A stretch of 64,000 nucleotides of DNA from Raffaelea ambrosiae (lineage: Eukaryota > Ascomycota > Sordariomycetes > Ophiostomatales > Ophiostomataceae): positions 876,733 through 940,732 of the forward strand of contig PCDI01000004.1 of NCBI GenBank assembly GCA_002778195.1, written 5' to 3'. Below are positions 11,961 to 23,155 of this stretch, piece by piece. The notes below the pieces were generated by a model. The model had not been told where the DNA came from and ran no database searches. It saw only the letters and a program-made list of their open reading frames with translations. Position 1 is the stretch's first letter. Each line of letters opens with the position of its first letter. The translations under genes and the position numbers were made by a program.

Positions 11961-13109
11961 ATGGCAAGCTTGGCCCCCTCGGAGAAGATCACCACTCCGT
12001 GTCGTCTGGCCATCAGCTCCAACTCCCTTGGCAGCTGCTATGCCGGACACACCCTGGAGCACCGGCTCGAAATGGCAGACAGGTTCGGCTACGAGGGCAT
12101 CGAGCTCTTTCACGATGACCTCGTCTTCATGGCCATGTCTCTGCCGGGTCCAAACGGCCAGAGGTCGTCCAGCAAAACCGACGGCCTGAACCTGTTGCGG
12201 GCGGCCTCGTGCATCGCCGACATGTGTGCCCAGCATCGTCTGCGCGTTGTCTGTCTGCAGCCCTTCCGCCACTACGAGGGCCTCCGCGACCGTGGCGCTA
12301 CCAAGTTCCGGCTGGGCCAGCTGAAGGAGTGGTGCCACGCGGCCAACATTCTCAGCACCGACCTGATCCTCATCCCGTCCAACTTCTTGTCGTACGAGCG
12401 TCTGGTGGGCGACGACGTCGACACCATGGTCAAGGACCTGCAGGAGGCGGCCGACTTGGCGGCCACGTTCAGCCCGCGCATCCGTCTCTGCTACGAGGCG
12501 CTGGCCTGGGGCACGTACGTCGACACGTGGGAGAAAAGCTGGGACATTGTCAAGAAGGTAGACCGCGTCAACCTGGGCCTCTGCTTGGACACGTTCAACA
12601 TTGCTGCCCGCGTCTACGCCGACCCGGCCGAAAAAACCGGTCTGGCCCTGAACGGCCACCAGGTTCTAGTGGGCTCGATGCAGCTGATGAAGATGTGTGT
12701 CGACGTGAAGAAGCTCTTCCTGCTCCAGGTTGCCGACGCAGAAAAGCTGGACGCGCCGCTGTTGCCGGGCCACCCGTTCTACGACCCGGAGCTGCCTGCT
12801 CGCATGAGCTGGTCGCGCAACTGCCGTCTCTTTTACGACGAGCCCAACCACGGCGGGTTCTTGCCCATCGAACCCATCTTGAAGACCATCTTTTGGGAGC
12901 TGGGCTACAGGGGCTGGGTCAGCTTTGAGCTTTTCAACCGCCACTTGTCGGACGCCGACCCTGAGCTGCCCGAGAAGATGGCCAAGCGCGGAGTGATGTC
13001 CTGGGAGAAAATGAGGCACACCATGCAGCTGCCAATCGGTAGTCCCGCCGTGACTGGCGACAAAGAAAGCCAAGACCACCACCCCGGATGCAATGGCGTT
13101 TTGGCTTAG
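11961..13109 (+). CDS. qa-4: 3-dehydroshikimate dehydratase (qa-4/qutC type)
   Basis: An intronless gene for 382 residues. It belongs to the sugar phosphate isomerase/epimerase-like TIM-barrel superfamily. It matches the fungal quinate-pathway dehydratase along its whole length: SSNSLGSCYAGH at the start, GYEGIELFHDDL, RVVCLQPFRHYEG, YEALAWGTYVDTWE, GLCLDTFNIAARVYADP, LLPGHPFYDPELPARMSWSRNCR and GWVSFELFNRHLSD. The enzyme converts 3-dehydroshikimate to protocatechuate in the cytosol, the step that sends quinate and shikimate carbon to the beta-ketoadipate pathway. Acidic and histidine residues at the strand ends (ELFHDD, CLDTFN, SFELFN) suit divalent metal binding. Length is close to the usual 350-370, with a Ser/His/Asp-rich tail of about 20 extra residues. 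Other qa genes (quinate permease, dehydrogenase, catabolic dehydroquinase, the activator-repressor pair) are absent from this window, so the gene lies outside a classical cluster. Confidence 0.92.
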   Translation: MASLAPSEKITTPCRLAISSNSLGSCYAGHTLEHRLEMADRFGYEGIELFHDDLVFMAMSLPGPNGQRSSSKTDGLNLLRAASCIADMCAQHRLRVVCLQPFRHYEGLRDRGATKFRLGQLKEWCHAANILSTDLILIPSNFLSYERLVGDDVDTMVKDLQEAADLAATFSPRIRLCYEALAWGTYVDTWEKSWDIVKKVDRVNLGLCLDTFNIAARVYADPAEKTGLALNGHQVLVGSMQLMKMCVDVKKLFLLQVADAEKLDAPLLPGHPFYDPELPARMSWSRNCRLFYDEPNHGGFLPIEPILKTIFWELGYRGWVSFELFNRHLSDADPELPEKMAKRGVMSWEKMRHTMQLPIGSPAVTGDKESQDHHPGCNGVLA

Positions 13110-14377
13110 GTACGCGCGAAGATGTATGCTATTTGAGTGTGTGGTCTCAGGTGGACGGCCAGAACGGGGTCTCAATGTCGAGGTTGCACCAGATGAATCA
13201 AGGGAAAGATGCGGCAAAGGGAGGATTTTTCGCAAGTTTGTTATACCAGGGAACAAAGAAGGCTGCCAATCACAACTGTACCCGGCTGTCAGACAAGGTT
13301 ATGCAGTTGTGACCCAACCAGATTGCAAGGAATGGCAAGGCTATGGCTGCACAATTATCGGCGCCAGAGTTTACAACTCAGAATCCATGAAAGGCCACCT
13401 CGCTGTAGAGACAGTAGGCTCAACAAATGCAGTCATTTACGGCATTGTACCCCTTTTAACACAAACCAACAAGATGTTGGCCTTTAGTGTGTGACTGCTG
13501 GCGGGAGATCCCGCCCTCTACTTAGTTAGAGTGGTGGATTTACTTGCTGAAGATTCAGGGACCCCATAACCCCATTTGCCACCCTTCTTTGCGAACACAT
13601 CGGGATTTGTTTCCTTTTTTTTCTTTTTTTTTTCTTTTTGCAATCTGCATGGTCCAGTGAGATCGCGCAATAATCGGTAGCGTGCCCAGTAGTTTGGTTA
13701 GCATATTCCCGAGGGGTTCTGGAAGAAAAGGATCTGGCATACCTGAGGCAGTACACATCGGAAAGCTCGGACGAAGATTATGCACAGTAACTACATTGTA
13801 TGGCAGGCAATCCCAGTTGAAACTCCAGCCCTGCGGGGTTTGACGGGAGATATTCCTAGCAAAGCTTACGGTGGTATCAAAGCGTTGTTTCTTTGTATCT
13901 TACATGGTGCTTTTCCCTGGCGCTTGAACCATGAGACCAAAGCTGGGTGCAGAAGCCGATCAGGGCGCCGGACTTGCAAAAAAAAAATGGAGATAACCAG
14001 GGATCCTCTTACTGAAACGGCCCCCTCCGCTACCAAGAGGCAAACGATACCACCATGCTAGCTACGTGGGCAGCACCTTGCCTCTTCCGAACAAAATCCC
14101 TCTTTTGCTGGGCGGGTGCGGGTGTGCGGGACAGAGCGAGGACCTGCAGATGGCGGCGTTGGTTCCTTTTTGTAGGGCTCGGTTGAAGCTATTTTGGACG
14201 CAAACATACTTTTCCCAGGCATTTGATTTGGTATAGGGGGACATCGACACGCTGAACACACGAGAGTCGCGAGAATTAAGAGACGGAGCACAAGACAGCA
14301 GGGGCCGGCATTGCTGCTTGATTCGTTCTCCCGATCTCTCTCTCTCTCTCTCTCGCTCTCTCTCTACTTCTACTGCC
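13110..14377. other. Intergenic region between dehydratase and methyltransferase
   Basis: No supported gene. A 133-codon plus-strand frame overlaps the end of the dehydratase and reaches 13494. It lacks C-ending codon bias and recognisable domains, so it is read as 3' UTR. A variant of the recurring intergenic word (GTAACTACATTGTA) lies at 13787-13800. A (CT)n tract at 14333-14365 sits in the methyltransferase leader. Confidence 0.5.
14333..14365 (+). repeat. (CT)n microsatellite in 5' leader
   Basis: An almost pure CT dinucleotide run, broken once by CG, ends 12 bases before the methyltransferase ATG. Pyrimidine tracts just before the start codon are common in filamentous fungi and may mark the transcript start zone. 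Confidence 0.85.
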
Positions 14378-15250
14378 ATGTCGACCTACACTCTCAACCA
14401 CAGCGACCTCCCCGCCGAGATCCAGCGCCTCGAGTACCAGCATGGCGTCTTGGTCCCCGTCATGGGCAACGCCCTGCTGCCGCCGCATGTGGAGGCGTTT
14501 CTGAAGAAGACGAGCAAGTCCGACAGGGCGCCCGCCGTCGCCGACATGGGCACCGGCACCGGCGTCTGGCTCGCCGACCTGGCGTCGCACCTGCCCGCCG
14601 ACGCCCGCCTCGACGGCTTCGACTACAACACCACCAAGTTCCGGCCGGCCTCGGCGCTGCCGCCCAACGTCCGCCTGCAGTTTGCCAACGCGCTCGACGC
14701 CTTCCCCGCCGCGCTGCACGGCGTCTACGACGTCGTGCACATCCGCCTGCTCGTGCTGGGCCTCCAGGCGGGCGACTGGCAGACGATTGCCGAGCGGGTG
14801 CGGCCGCTGCTGCGGCCGGGCGGCTACCTGGTGTGGGAGGACATCCAGGTCAGCAGTTTTGTGGCGACGCCGCCGTTGTCGACGCTGGGCGCCGTCATGG
14901 ACCAGATGAAGCGCTTCCACGCCTGCTCGGTCGGCGGCGCCTCGCCCTACCCGGCCGCGCTGCCCTCCCTCTTCGCCCAGGTCGGCTACACCGACACCCA
15001 GACGACCGTCTACAAGCTGGCCGACGTCTGGGCCCGCGACCGCCCGCTGTACGACCGCATGAAGCACGCCGTGTTCCTCGTCACCTTTGGCTTCAACATG
15101 GGCATGGTCGGCGCCGGCGGCTTCGAGGACGTGCAGACCCCCGCCGATGCCGCGCGGGTCGCCGCATCCGCCAAAAAGGACCTCGACGACGACACGGCCA
15201 CGGTCGACTTTTGGATCTACCAGGCTGTTGGGCGGAAGGCGGCTGCTTGA
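14378..15250 (+). CDS. Class I SAM-dependent methyltransferase (LaeA/UMTA-like)
   Basis: An intronless gene for 290 residues. Motif I is the nucleotide-binding loop VADMGTGTGVWLADLA at about residues 56-71. It is followed by an acidic strand end in LDGFDYN and by the PGGYLVWEDIQ strand (motif III region) near residue 150. This is the arrangement of fungal LaeA-like and UMTA secondary-metabolism methyltransferases. The acceptor cannot be told: no biosynthetic backbone gene is nearby, so a small-molecule substrate is inference. The frame is open further upstream through the CT repeat, but the ATG at 14378 has an ACTGCC context and gives a normal N-terminus. GC content is very high with C-ending codons. 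The gene is convergent with JIP5. Confidence 0.85.
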   Translation: MSTYTLNHSDLPAEIQRLEYQHGVLVPVMGNALLPPHVEAFLKKTSKSDRAPAVADMGTGTGVWLADLASHLPADARLDGFDYNTTKFRPASALPPNVRLQFANALDAFPAALHGVYDVVHIRLLVLGLQAGDWQTIAERVRPLLRPGGYLVWEDIQVSSFVATPPLSTLGAVMDQMKRFHACSVGGASPYPAALPSLFAQVGYTDTQTTVYKLADVWARDRPLYDRMKHAVFLVTFGFNMGMVGAGGFEDVQTPADAARVAASAKKDLDDDTATVDFWIYQAVGRKAAA

Positions 15251-15264
15251 AGACGGGACACACA

Positions 15265-15300
<36 letters not shown>

Positions 15301-15596
15301 CGGGTGTGGATGAGTTTTGGCTCGCATAGAGTACGGACTTGGAGGGGCAACAGTCCCGAAATGGGTGGTGGGTGTTTTCCGAGTTTTCCTATTCTTTTTT
15401 CTTTCTTTTTTTTTTCTCGTATGCCGTCTATTGTAAGAATGCTTGGGTATCATGCTTTTGTCTGGTGTCTGTTTTCCCTGTGTTCCCCAGTGATTTTCTC
15501 TTTTCACGCAGCCTCGCCTCGCTAGAAATGCATCTTATGAACGCCGCACATATTCTTGTCTTCTCCTACAAAAGGAGGAAACCGAGGTTGTCGAAC
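15251..15596. other. Convergent 3' spacer with CA/GA repeats
   Basis: The spacer holds a (CA)n tract and then a (GA)n tract at 15258-15300, directly after the methyltransferase stop, followed by T-rich sequence. No gene is seen. Confidence 0.6.
15258..15300 (+). repeat. Compound (CA)n(GA)n microsatellite
   Basis: About eleven CA units followed by about nine GA units, in the 3' flank of the methyltransferase gene. Confidence 0.9.
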
Positions 15597-16999
15597 CTAA
15601 TCTAAGCCGGGGAACATGACCCGGTGCCCCGACTGGCTCCGAGCCCTCTTGCCCTTGCCCTTCCGCCGCTTCTTCTTTGAGCGTCTCTTGGACTTTTTCG
15701 AGTCCGAGTCCGAACTGTCGCTCCCGTCTGCGTCGTCGCTATCGTCCGAGTCTGCCTTGCTGGCAGCGCGTTTCTTTGAGCCAGCACCACCACTCTTCTC
15801 GTCGTCGTCGTCGTCATCATCATCATCCTCAGCGTCGTCGTCGTCGTCGCCATCATTGTTGTTGTTTCCGGCAATGTCGCTATTGTCTTGCCATATGCCG
15901 ACGGTCCTGCCGGCCGCGCTGATAACTCGTCCGTACTTGTCCAGACTGAGGGATGTCACCCCCTCCAACTCGTCGTGCTTCATCACCTGGCCCTGTTCCC
16001 GCAGGTGCAGATCCACCACGCTCAGCGTGCCGTCGCTGGCGCCCACCACCACCGTCTGGCCGTTGCTCCAAGAAACGCTCTCGGGCACGTGGATGATGGC
16101 ATCCAGGCTGTCGGCTTCCTTGCGTCTGCGCTCAGCACTGATGTACACGCGTTCCTGCTGGTCATCCCACGAACCCTTGTCCCACAGCGTGATCACGCCG
16201 TCCGTCGTGCCCACGGCCACTACCGGGTTACTCCGCAGGTTCTTGGGCCCCAGACCGGCGGGGATAATGGCAGAGCACAGGAGCTCCTCGTGCTGCTCGT
16301 CGGAATGAGTAATGATGCCATAGCGAACATCAGTCACGGCCAGCGTGTTGGCGCCCGTGCTGACAAACTGCTTTGGGTAGTTGCCATCCGCCTGGATGGG
16401 CGCCAGCGGTGTGATGGAGGTCACGTAGTCGGTGTGTGGCCTGTGAGTTTTCGCCGGCTTCGACTCGAGAGAAGAGTTGTCCTCGCGTACGTCGTAGATA
16501 TAGAGGAAACCGTCGTCAGTGCCGAGCAGCAGAACCTTGGGTGAGATGGCGTGCATGATGGCTGGTCGGTCGATCTCGCCGTCGCTCCGCAGCGGTATTT
16601 TGATCTTGGCGAAGACCCTGCCGGTCTCGGCGACAAACTGCTTCACAATGCCATCGGCGCCAGCAGAGTACGTGTCTGAAACAGAGAAGGAGAGGAAAAT
16701 TGGTTAGCAGGTTACGACAAAGTCGGTTCACGTTGACCATCCTAAAGGAAGCGGAAAAAAAGCCAACACTCACTTTGGCCGAGTGGACAGTACGCCAGGC
16801 AGCGGCAGCTGCCCTTGTGTCGCCGCGTGCTCCAGAGCGGCTTGATGCCAGGGCCACTCTCGGCTTTTGAGTCGGGGCTCGGCAGATGAAGGCATTCCAT
16901 CCTCCCGTTCGCGAGGCCGACCGTCATCAGAGGAAGGGTGGGATGAGCCTCCAATGCAAAGACCTCGTCGTCGAAGGGGAGCTTGCACAGGTTCTCCAT
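15597..16999 (-). CDS. JIP5: WD-repeat ribosome-biogenesis protein JIP5
   Basis: Two exons (16999-16774 and 16675-15597) give 434 residues. The intron has a GTGAGT donor, a TTCAG acceptor and phase 1. The N-terminus ENLCKLPFDDEVFALEAHP, the WSTRRHKGSCR segment, YSAGADGIVKQF and ITLWDKGSWDDQQERVYI are characteristic of fungal JIP5/WDR55. WD-type blades span roughly residues 1-310. A long acidic Asp/Asn/Glu run follows (around 315-345), then a Lys/Arg-rich tail and the conserved end VMFPGLD. The family acts in the nucleolus or nucleus in pre-rRNA processing and 60S subunit maturation, and yeast Jip5 is essential. The start was chosen because the next ATG upstream lies outside family similarity. 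It shares a 0.7-kb divergent intergenic region with the chitinase gene. Confidence 0.93.
15799..15862 (-). repeat. Trinucleotide Asp/Asn-coding repeat in JIP5
   Basis: Runs of GAC/GAT and AAC codons encode the acidic linker of JIP5. Imperfect trinucleotide repeats like these are liable to length change while keeping the frame. Confidence 0.8.
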
Positions 17000-17677
17000 C
17001 TTGACTGGGAGCCTTGTTTGTCCTATGGCATGAAAATACAAAGATTTTTGGTCTTAGAACTGTTGCGCTTGATGTATGTTGTTAACAATTGGTGCCAACC
17101 CCCGAAAGAATGACGATGGGCGAAAAGACGTTCGACGGGACCTGATCAAGAAAATTTGCGAGTTCCACCCCCCGGGTGAGCTAGCAGAAGCTGCTATGGG
17201 GAACAACTGCGCTAAATCTTAGCGCGAACTTCGTGGAAAGAAAGTGGGGTCTCTTCTGACTAAGATTTCAACGTCCTCCGAGCTACTCGTACTGGCGACT
17301 GCCCTTTCCGTTCCAACCGAACCACCCATTCCCATTGAGACAGTCGCAGAGGAAGGAGCCACCAACACCAAGGCTGCCAAAGTGCACCGTGTAACTGATA
17401 TGTGAGAGGCTTCACGGTTCCACGAACTTCTCAAGCGAAGAACGAAGGCGAGACCAGTGGTGATCTCCTTGGAAGATGGGATTCTGAGACACGCGATCTG
17501 TTCGTTTCATGACTTTGTCGTTTCGACCTCGACACTGCAGGCATTTTCCACCAACTTGTGCATAGGCATACAACGGGGCAGCATCGGTCCATCCGCAACG
17601 ACATTTTTCCCCAAAGTCGCAAGAAATCACGATAAATTCCTGGACACGGAGAGGCCGAGTCTGTAACAACTCATCAG
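17000..17677. other. Divergent promoter region, JIP5 / chitinase
   Basis: About 0.7 kb between outward-facing starts. No gene, clear TATA box or repeat is recognised. Confidence 0.5.
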
Positions 17678-19145
17678 ATGTGGTTCACCGCACTTCTCAC
17701 CGCGCTGCTCATGGCAGCCGGCCTGGCGTCGGTTGCACACGGCAAAGAGCCATTCAAGAATCTGATGTACCTCACCGGGTAAGCTTGTTTACTGCAAAAA
17801 TGGCCCATTTTTTGTCTTGTTTGCGGCCACTGTGCTGATTTGAAATTTTGGTTTGCTTTACGAGTAGACAGCACCCGCAGGTGCCAAAACATGTGGCCGA
17901 GATCAAGACGGTGTCGCACGTGGCCCTTGCTTTCATGAATTCGGACCGCTTCAACGACCTCAATGGCGACAAGCGCAACGACTGGCCCCTTTTTACCACC
18001 GTCCATGACGTGCGCAAGCAGTTTGCGCCCGGCACCAAGGTGCTCGTGGCCATTGGCGGTTGGGGCGACACGGCGGGCTTCGAGAAGGCAGCATACAGCT
18101 CAAAGTCCCGCGAGCGGTTTGCGGGCAACATTGCCACCATGGTCGAGGCCACGGGTGCTGACGGCGTCGACATTGACTGGGAGTACCCGGGCGGCAACGG
18201 CGAGGACTACAAGCTGGTACCCAACGAGCAAAAGGCGTGGCAGATCGAGGCGTACCCGTTGCTGCTGGGCGAGATCCGGGCTGCCCTGGGACCGCACAAG
18301 CTCATCTCGGCGGCGGTGCCGGGCAAGCCCGAGGACATGATGGCGTTTACGCGCTACACGGTGCCACGCATCATGAACAAGGTGGACTTTCTGAACGTCA
18401 TGGCATATGACATGATGAACCGACGCGATAATGTGACGAAGCACCATACGGGTGTCGTTGACAGCCTGGCGGCTGTTGATGCTTATATTGCCGCCGGCGC
18501 GTCGCCCATGCAGCTGAATCTTGGTCTTGCCTTTTATGTGAAGTATTTCAAGACCGAGCATCACGACTGTCTGGTGAGTTGAGCGAAACAACGAGAGAGT
18601 GAAAGGGCGAGAGGCGGAAAGGCGGAAGGGGGGGGGAAGGACGGAAGAATGGGTTTTGGTTTCGATACCCCATGCTGCGGGCGGCTTTGTTTTTTGTTCT
18701 TTTTTTTTTCTCCCCTCTTCCGGCTAACTGTATTAAACAGCAGAGGGTTAAAATGGGCCGGTCGCCGATTGGCTGCCAAACGCTGCTCATGGAAGACCCA
18801 AACACAGGTGCAGACCTGGGTCGAGCTCACGGGTTTTCCTGGCACGACGATATACCCGAAGACGTAAAGACGTCCTTTGGGAAGGCGCAGACTAACGGGA
18901 CGTACGACCCGGAGGGCGGCTATTACTATTGGGACCAGGACGAGGATCTGTGGTGGTCGTACGAGACGACCGACTGCATTTCCAAGTGGAAGTTTCCGCT
19001 CGTCATCAAGAAGAGGGGTTTGGGCGGCGTCTTTGCCTGGGGTCTGGGTGAGGACGGCCCAGTCTTTGAGCATGTGCGAGAGGTTGGCAAGTGTGTGAGA
19101 GAACTGAGAAAGGGTGAATGGGACTTCTGGCGGGACGAGTTGTAA
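17678..19145 (+). CDS. Secreted GH18 chitinase
   Basis: Three exons: 17678-17778, 17868-18573, 18741-19145, giving 403 residues. The acceptor of intron 2 could also lie three bases downstream (one Gln fewer), and its CTAAC branch site is at 18723. Residues 1-22 form a signal peptide ending VAHG. The GH18 barrel shows MYLTG in strand 1, VLVAIGGWG, the catalytic DGVDIDWEYPGG with the acid/base glutamate near residue 139, FLNVMAYDMMN, and the late tryptophan strand GGVFAWGLGED. It should hydrolyse beta-1,4-GlcNAc linkages in chitin outside the cell or in the wall, with substrate-assisted catalysis through the DxDxE aspartates. There is no chitin-binding module or GPI signal, and length is typical of small single-domain fungal chitinases. 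A role in wall remodelling or nutrition is inference. Confidence 0.92.
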
Positions 19146-19656
19146 GAGGATGTGTGGGTGGTCTGTCGTACGTAACCACACATAAGTGTAAGAAAGGCCA
19201 AGCGTCGGACAAATCAGTTGCCGAGCGAGCTGAATGAGCACGGGCATGTAAAAATCGATTCACCTGACTAGGGTTATGGGGTTCACGGCAGCAATAAGAA
19301 ACCAAAAAATAAAATATCAAATTTCATTAGTGAATGGACAGGCCAGGCCTTGTCCAGTCGTGAATGCATCATATTGACAGGAGACCATGACATATGTTTC
19401 CGTCTCGAACATGATCGGCCTATCGCACGCCGTGAAAATTCTGTCTTTCTCCTTCCAACGGGTTTTTTTGCGGGCGGCGGCCGCAGCCAATGGTTTTATG
19501 GCGGCTCCTTCCTTTCCAGGCGCGGACCCCCCTCCATCTCTCTTTCTCTCTGCATGCCACTGATGCCACTAGAGCCTTCTCTGACACTGCCAAGGGACAC
19601 AAGAGCTTTTTTTGTCTTCTGACCTACAACCCCCCCCCCGTCCACACCAGCCTTGC
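19146..19656. other. Convergent spacer after chitinase
   Basis: About 0.5 kb between two converging genes. It holds AT-rich words and a C-run (19631-19639). No gene is seen. Confidence 0.5.
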
Positions 19657-20261
19657 TCAGACAACGTCTTGGTTTCTTCTGCTGGTGCTGGGCATGCCGG
19701 CACGAGTCCGGCACATGTCAATGCCGTCGATGACACTGGTGAAAAAGAGGAAGATCCTGTATTTGGTTGTTAGCTGCCGGGGTTTTTTTTTAAATTTAAA
19801 ATTTAAAATTTTTATTTTGTATATCACCCGACGGTGTCTCTGCTTATTATTCACTATGAGGGGACGAAAGATACATACCAGGTGATGAAGCTAAAGGCAT
19901 TGCCTGAACGGATGGGCTGGCACAGGCCCAGCCCGTAGTCTTCGCATTTGTACCTGGTGATCTGCACAGCCATGCTGACCGAGCCGGCAAGGAGAATGAG
20001 GAGACACAAGTACTCGAGAATGAGAGGAGCATTGCGGTGGGCGGAAAAGGAGCTGACGGTCCGCATGATGAGCGCATAGATGAGCACCAGTGCTGTGAGG
20101 CAGACGGAGAAGAGGGTGAACCCAATGATGGAAGGCGGCTTTTCCTTTTCACTGAATATGTCGTTCCAGCGGGAGACAACCTTGGCGAGCAGGCCGATGG
20201 AGATGAAGCTAACGGCGATGGCGATGCCATTGATGATCTTGGCCACGGTTGGAAGACCCAT
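19657..20261 (-). CDS. Small four-helix membrane protein (MARVEL-like)
   Basis: Two exons (20261-19879, 19756-19657) give 160 residues. The intron has a GTATGT donor, a GCTAAC branch site and an ACAG acceptor, and phase 2 closes on a Trp codon. Four hydrophobic segments are evident, at about 8-27, 43-66, 77-98 and 118-136, with a conserved-looking cysteine pair CEDYGLGLC in the loop before TM4 and a short polar tail. This size and topology resemble fungal MARVEL-domain proteins of the plasma membrane or vesicles, but no signature residue is decisive, so the family is inference. The start has a strong context (GCCGCCATGG); the frame extends upstream to 20399 without membrane features. Confidence 0.75.
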
Positions 20262-23155
20262 GGCGGCGGGTGGGGGGGACTGTATGTGAGAAGATGTTTG
20301 TTTGTTGTTTGTGCTGCTATTGCTCGACTCTGTTGAGGCAGGTCGGTAAGAAGGAATTATCTGGACTCGAACGGCTTTGAGGAAGGAAAGAGAGAACAAA
20401 GACCAGAACAGAATTCAGCCCTGCCTGGGACAGCCCTGGTTAATATACATGTTTTCACAAACGGCAGAATGAGGAAGGGGCGCAAGGCAAGAGAACAAGG
20501 CAGCAATGCCCCTGCAGGCCAGAAGGGGGGGCAGGAGCATGTGTATAATATGCAGGACTACACATGATTGGGCAATACAGTCTTCCGACCCAGCATCCAA
20601 GCAGAGCGGTCAACCGTAGTAGTGAGGCTCTCTCCCACCCTCGTCGGCGAACCAAATCGCACCAACAGCCTAATCCTAGTTTCAGGCCCTTGCCCCCCCC
20701 CTGCCATCACCTTCAAAAGAATTTGGAGCAGGCTGTACGACCCCTGACCGAAACACATTGAACACTACACACAGCAGATACTATGTGCATGTCCCTGCTT
20801 GCCTGGCATATGACTCAGTGACCGTCAGTGTCCACCCTGCACGGTACACTCTCCCGGGGACGCTTAGCCCTCGCCAGTGCCCAGTCATCGACAGAGGCCT
20901 TGGCGAATAGGAAACGGCCTCGAAGAAGACAGTTGCCAGACAGCACTGATTTCAAGGAAAGACAAGCAAGATGAAAGGGCTGCTGAGAGCGGCTCGTGGT
21001 GCCGCCCTCGCCTGCGCCCCTACTCACATAAACAATCTCTCTACCGTTGGGGGACTCGGTCTGTGGATTGATGCCCTGCCACCCCCGACAATCAGAAACA
21101 GACCAGCCCTCCCAAACCATGCGGGGGATCAAGCCAAGAGGCTCTGGCAAGGCCAAGAAGACAGAAGACAGGAAAAACAAGAACGGGACGGTCGCATGCT
21201 ACCCAGTGATTGGGTTCCAAATCCAGGCACCAGTGCGGTTGCTGCTTACGCTGCCTAAAACCGGAGGATCGTCGTACAAGGTGGGCTGTGACTCCCCACC
21301 AATCATGCATATTAGAATCCTTCCCAGTACCGCATAGCCACTATTATTCTTGCGTTGTAAGGATTGAGCGTGTCAGGAGAAAAGTCCGGGGCTGCCATTG
21401 GTCCTGGCCTGGTTTTCTCTTTCATGGGAAGTCTAGCTGTGTAGTTAAGTCTATTTTTACCCGCCAAAAACTGGGCCATACCACTTTACTTCCTCCACAC
21501 TTGCACGGCCATGGGGGCTTTTCTTTTCTTTTCTTTTTTTTCGTGGTCCGAACTATCAGTCAATTCTTATCCATGACTATTGCGGGGCTTTGTCCCTTAT
21601 GATCCGCCCACCTCGGAGGGATGGGCGGAGTTCTGGATCTTCTGCAGACCCGGTCAACAACGGTTTTGGCAAGCGGATTTCTGCATTTTACACAGCCCTA
21701 CAAGCTGGTCCTCGACAGGTTCCATTGTGTGCCACACCGGACCGTGGATATTCGACAGAACCGTAATCTACCCGGCTGCAACCACCGCCGCTCGGTGGAG
21801 AAGAAAACTAGAGAGACTTGCATCCGGTCGAATCGCAGGGCTGTGTGCATGTGTAGAAGCACTATGTAGGGTTGAAGGCGGTGAGGCCAGCCGACTGCAG
21901 GGGCGGGGGACGATTCGTTAGCACACTAGTTTCCGTGCTTATGGACGTTCCCCACGGGCAAGCACGTCACGAGTCACACCTGAAGAAAAATAATAGGCAG
22001 ACCTCGGCGGTTCTAAAGGGGATACAATAACTTCAAAACTAAGATACAGGATGTCTCCTGCCCGTAATTATATCCGGGCGGCAAAGCATCAGAGGCTGGT
22101 CACGCGGCCTTTTTTGGGTTCCGCTCAACGGTCAGTCCAGACTGGGAAACAATATTAACCTTAAATCTCGTTCGCCATCGATTGCCCGCTACGCCACAAA
22201 CTGACGCAGCTGTCTCGCTTCTGTCTCGCCGATGTTTTTGCGCCACAGGTGTAGGCTTGCGGAAGAACAGCGCATTAAATAATATGACAATGGTTTTGCT
22301 TTTGACGTCCTAGTCAATCGTGTAAGCCTAGGTGTCGTGATGCACTGCGAGACTTACTCGTTGTGTGCTGCATGTCTCCAAAACTTTTTCTTTTTTTTCT
22401 TTTTTTCTTTTTCGTTGCGTTCCGTTTCACCCTTTCTTCTTCTGGCCTTCTTTTCCTTTTCCCCTTCTTTTCTCTTTTTGTTTTGTCGTTTCTCGATGCA
22501 CGCCGTTTATGCTGTAGCTTGTCTTCTTATTTCAGGCATGTGGAAGCCAGGTTGCAATACGTAGAGATCTGGAACATGCAAAACGACTTGGAATGCCTCT
22601 GGTCTCGTTCGCGATCAGGCCGTGCTCCTCTCCGTGCATCGCTTTCCGTGATACACGGAACGGATCGTGAACGAAATCGCCATTTCGTGCCGTGTTTTCG
22701 TCTGTGCCGAAAAAAAAAAAAAATATCGATCCGTTAAGCTTTGGCCAATTTCTCAGCCCATTTTGGTAAGTGGTCTTCGTCAGTTACACGTTGCCATAGC
22801 CCTTCCTTTCCGCCATTCCTCCTCGTGTGGTCGGGCAGAACATCGCAGGAAAGCTATTGGACGCTACTGGTGATCCCCACCTTTTGGATTACCACATTTC
22901 AGAAATAGACGAGCATACGAGACCGAAACCCAAAATGACAAAGCTGTCGCCAGAGAGGAACATGGTAGATCAGCTCGCTTCTTTCAAAAACACATCATCA
23001 GAACACATACCCATGGAGTGGCGAGCAACAAAGGGGGTCCGAGGTCCAAACAAGAGTCTCTTTTCTAAAACGCAAAAGTCCCTCAAGAACTCCTACCCCG
23101 GAGTTGACTACAAAAAGGCAGGGCACACGCACGCTCTCCCCCCCCAAAAAACACC
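20262..23155. other. Long intergenic region, 20.3-23.2 kb
   Basis: About 2.9 kb without a supported gene. It contains T-rich tracts (21520-21545, 22380-22500), a poly-A run at 22710-22723 and several short open frames of unbiased codon use. The segment around 21950-22350 is somewhat more AT-rich than its surroundings. No recognisable transposon ORF or terminal repeat is visible. Confidence 0.45.

Noticed and set aside
13093..13494. 133-codon plus-strand frame after the dehydratase
   Set aside because: No codon bias, no recognisable domain, overlaps the end of a real gene; likely 3' UTR.
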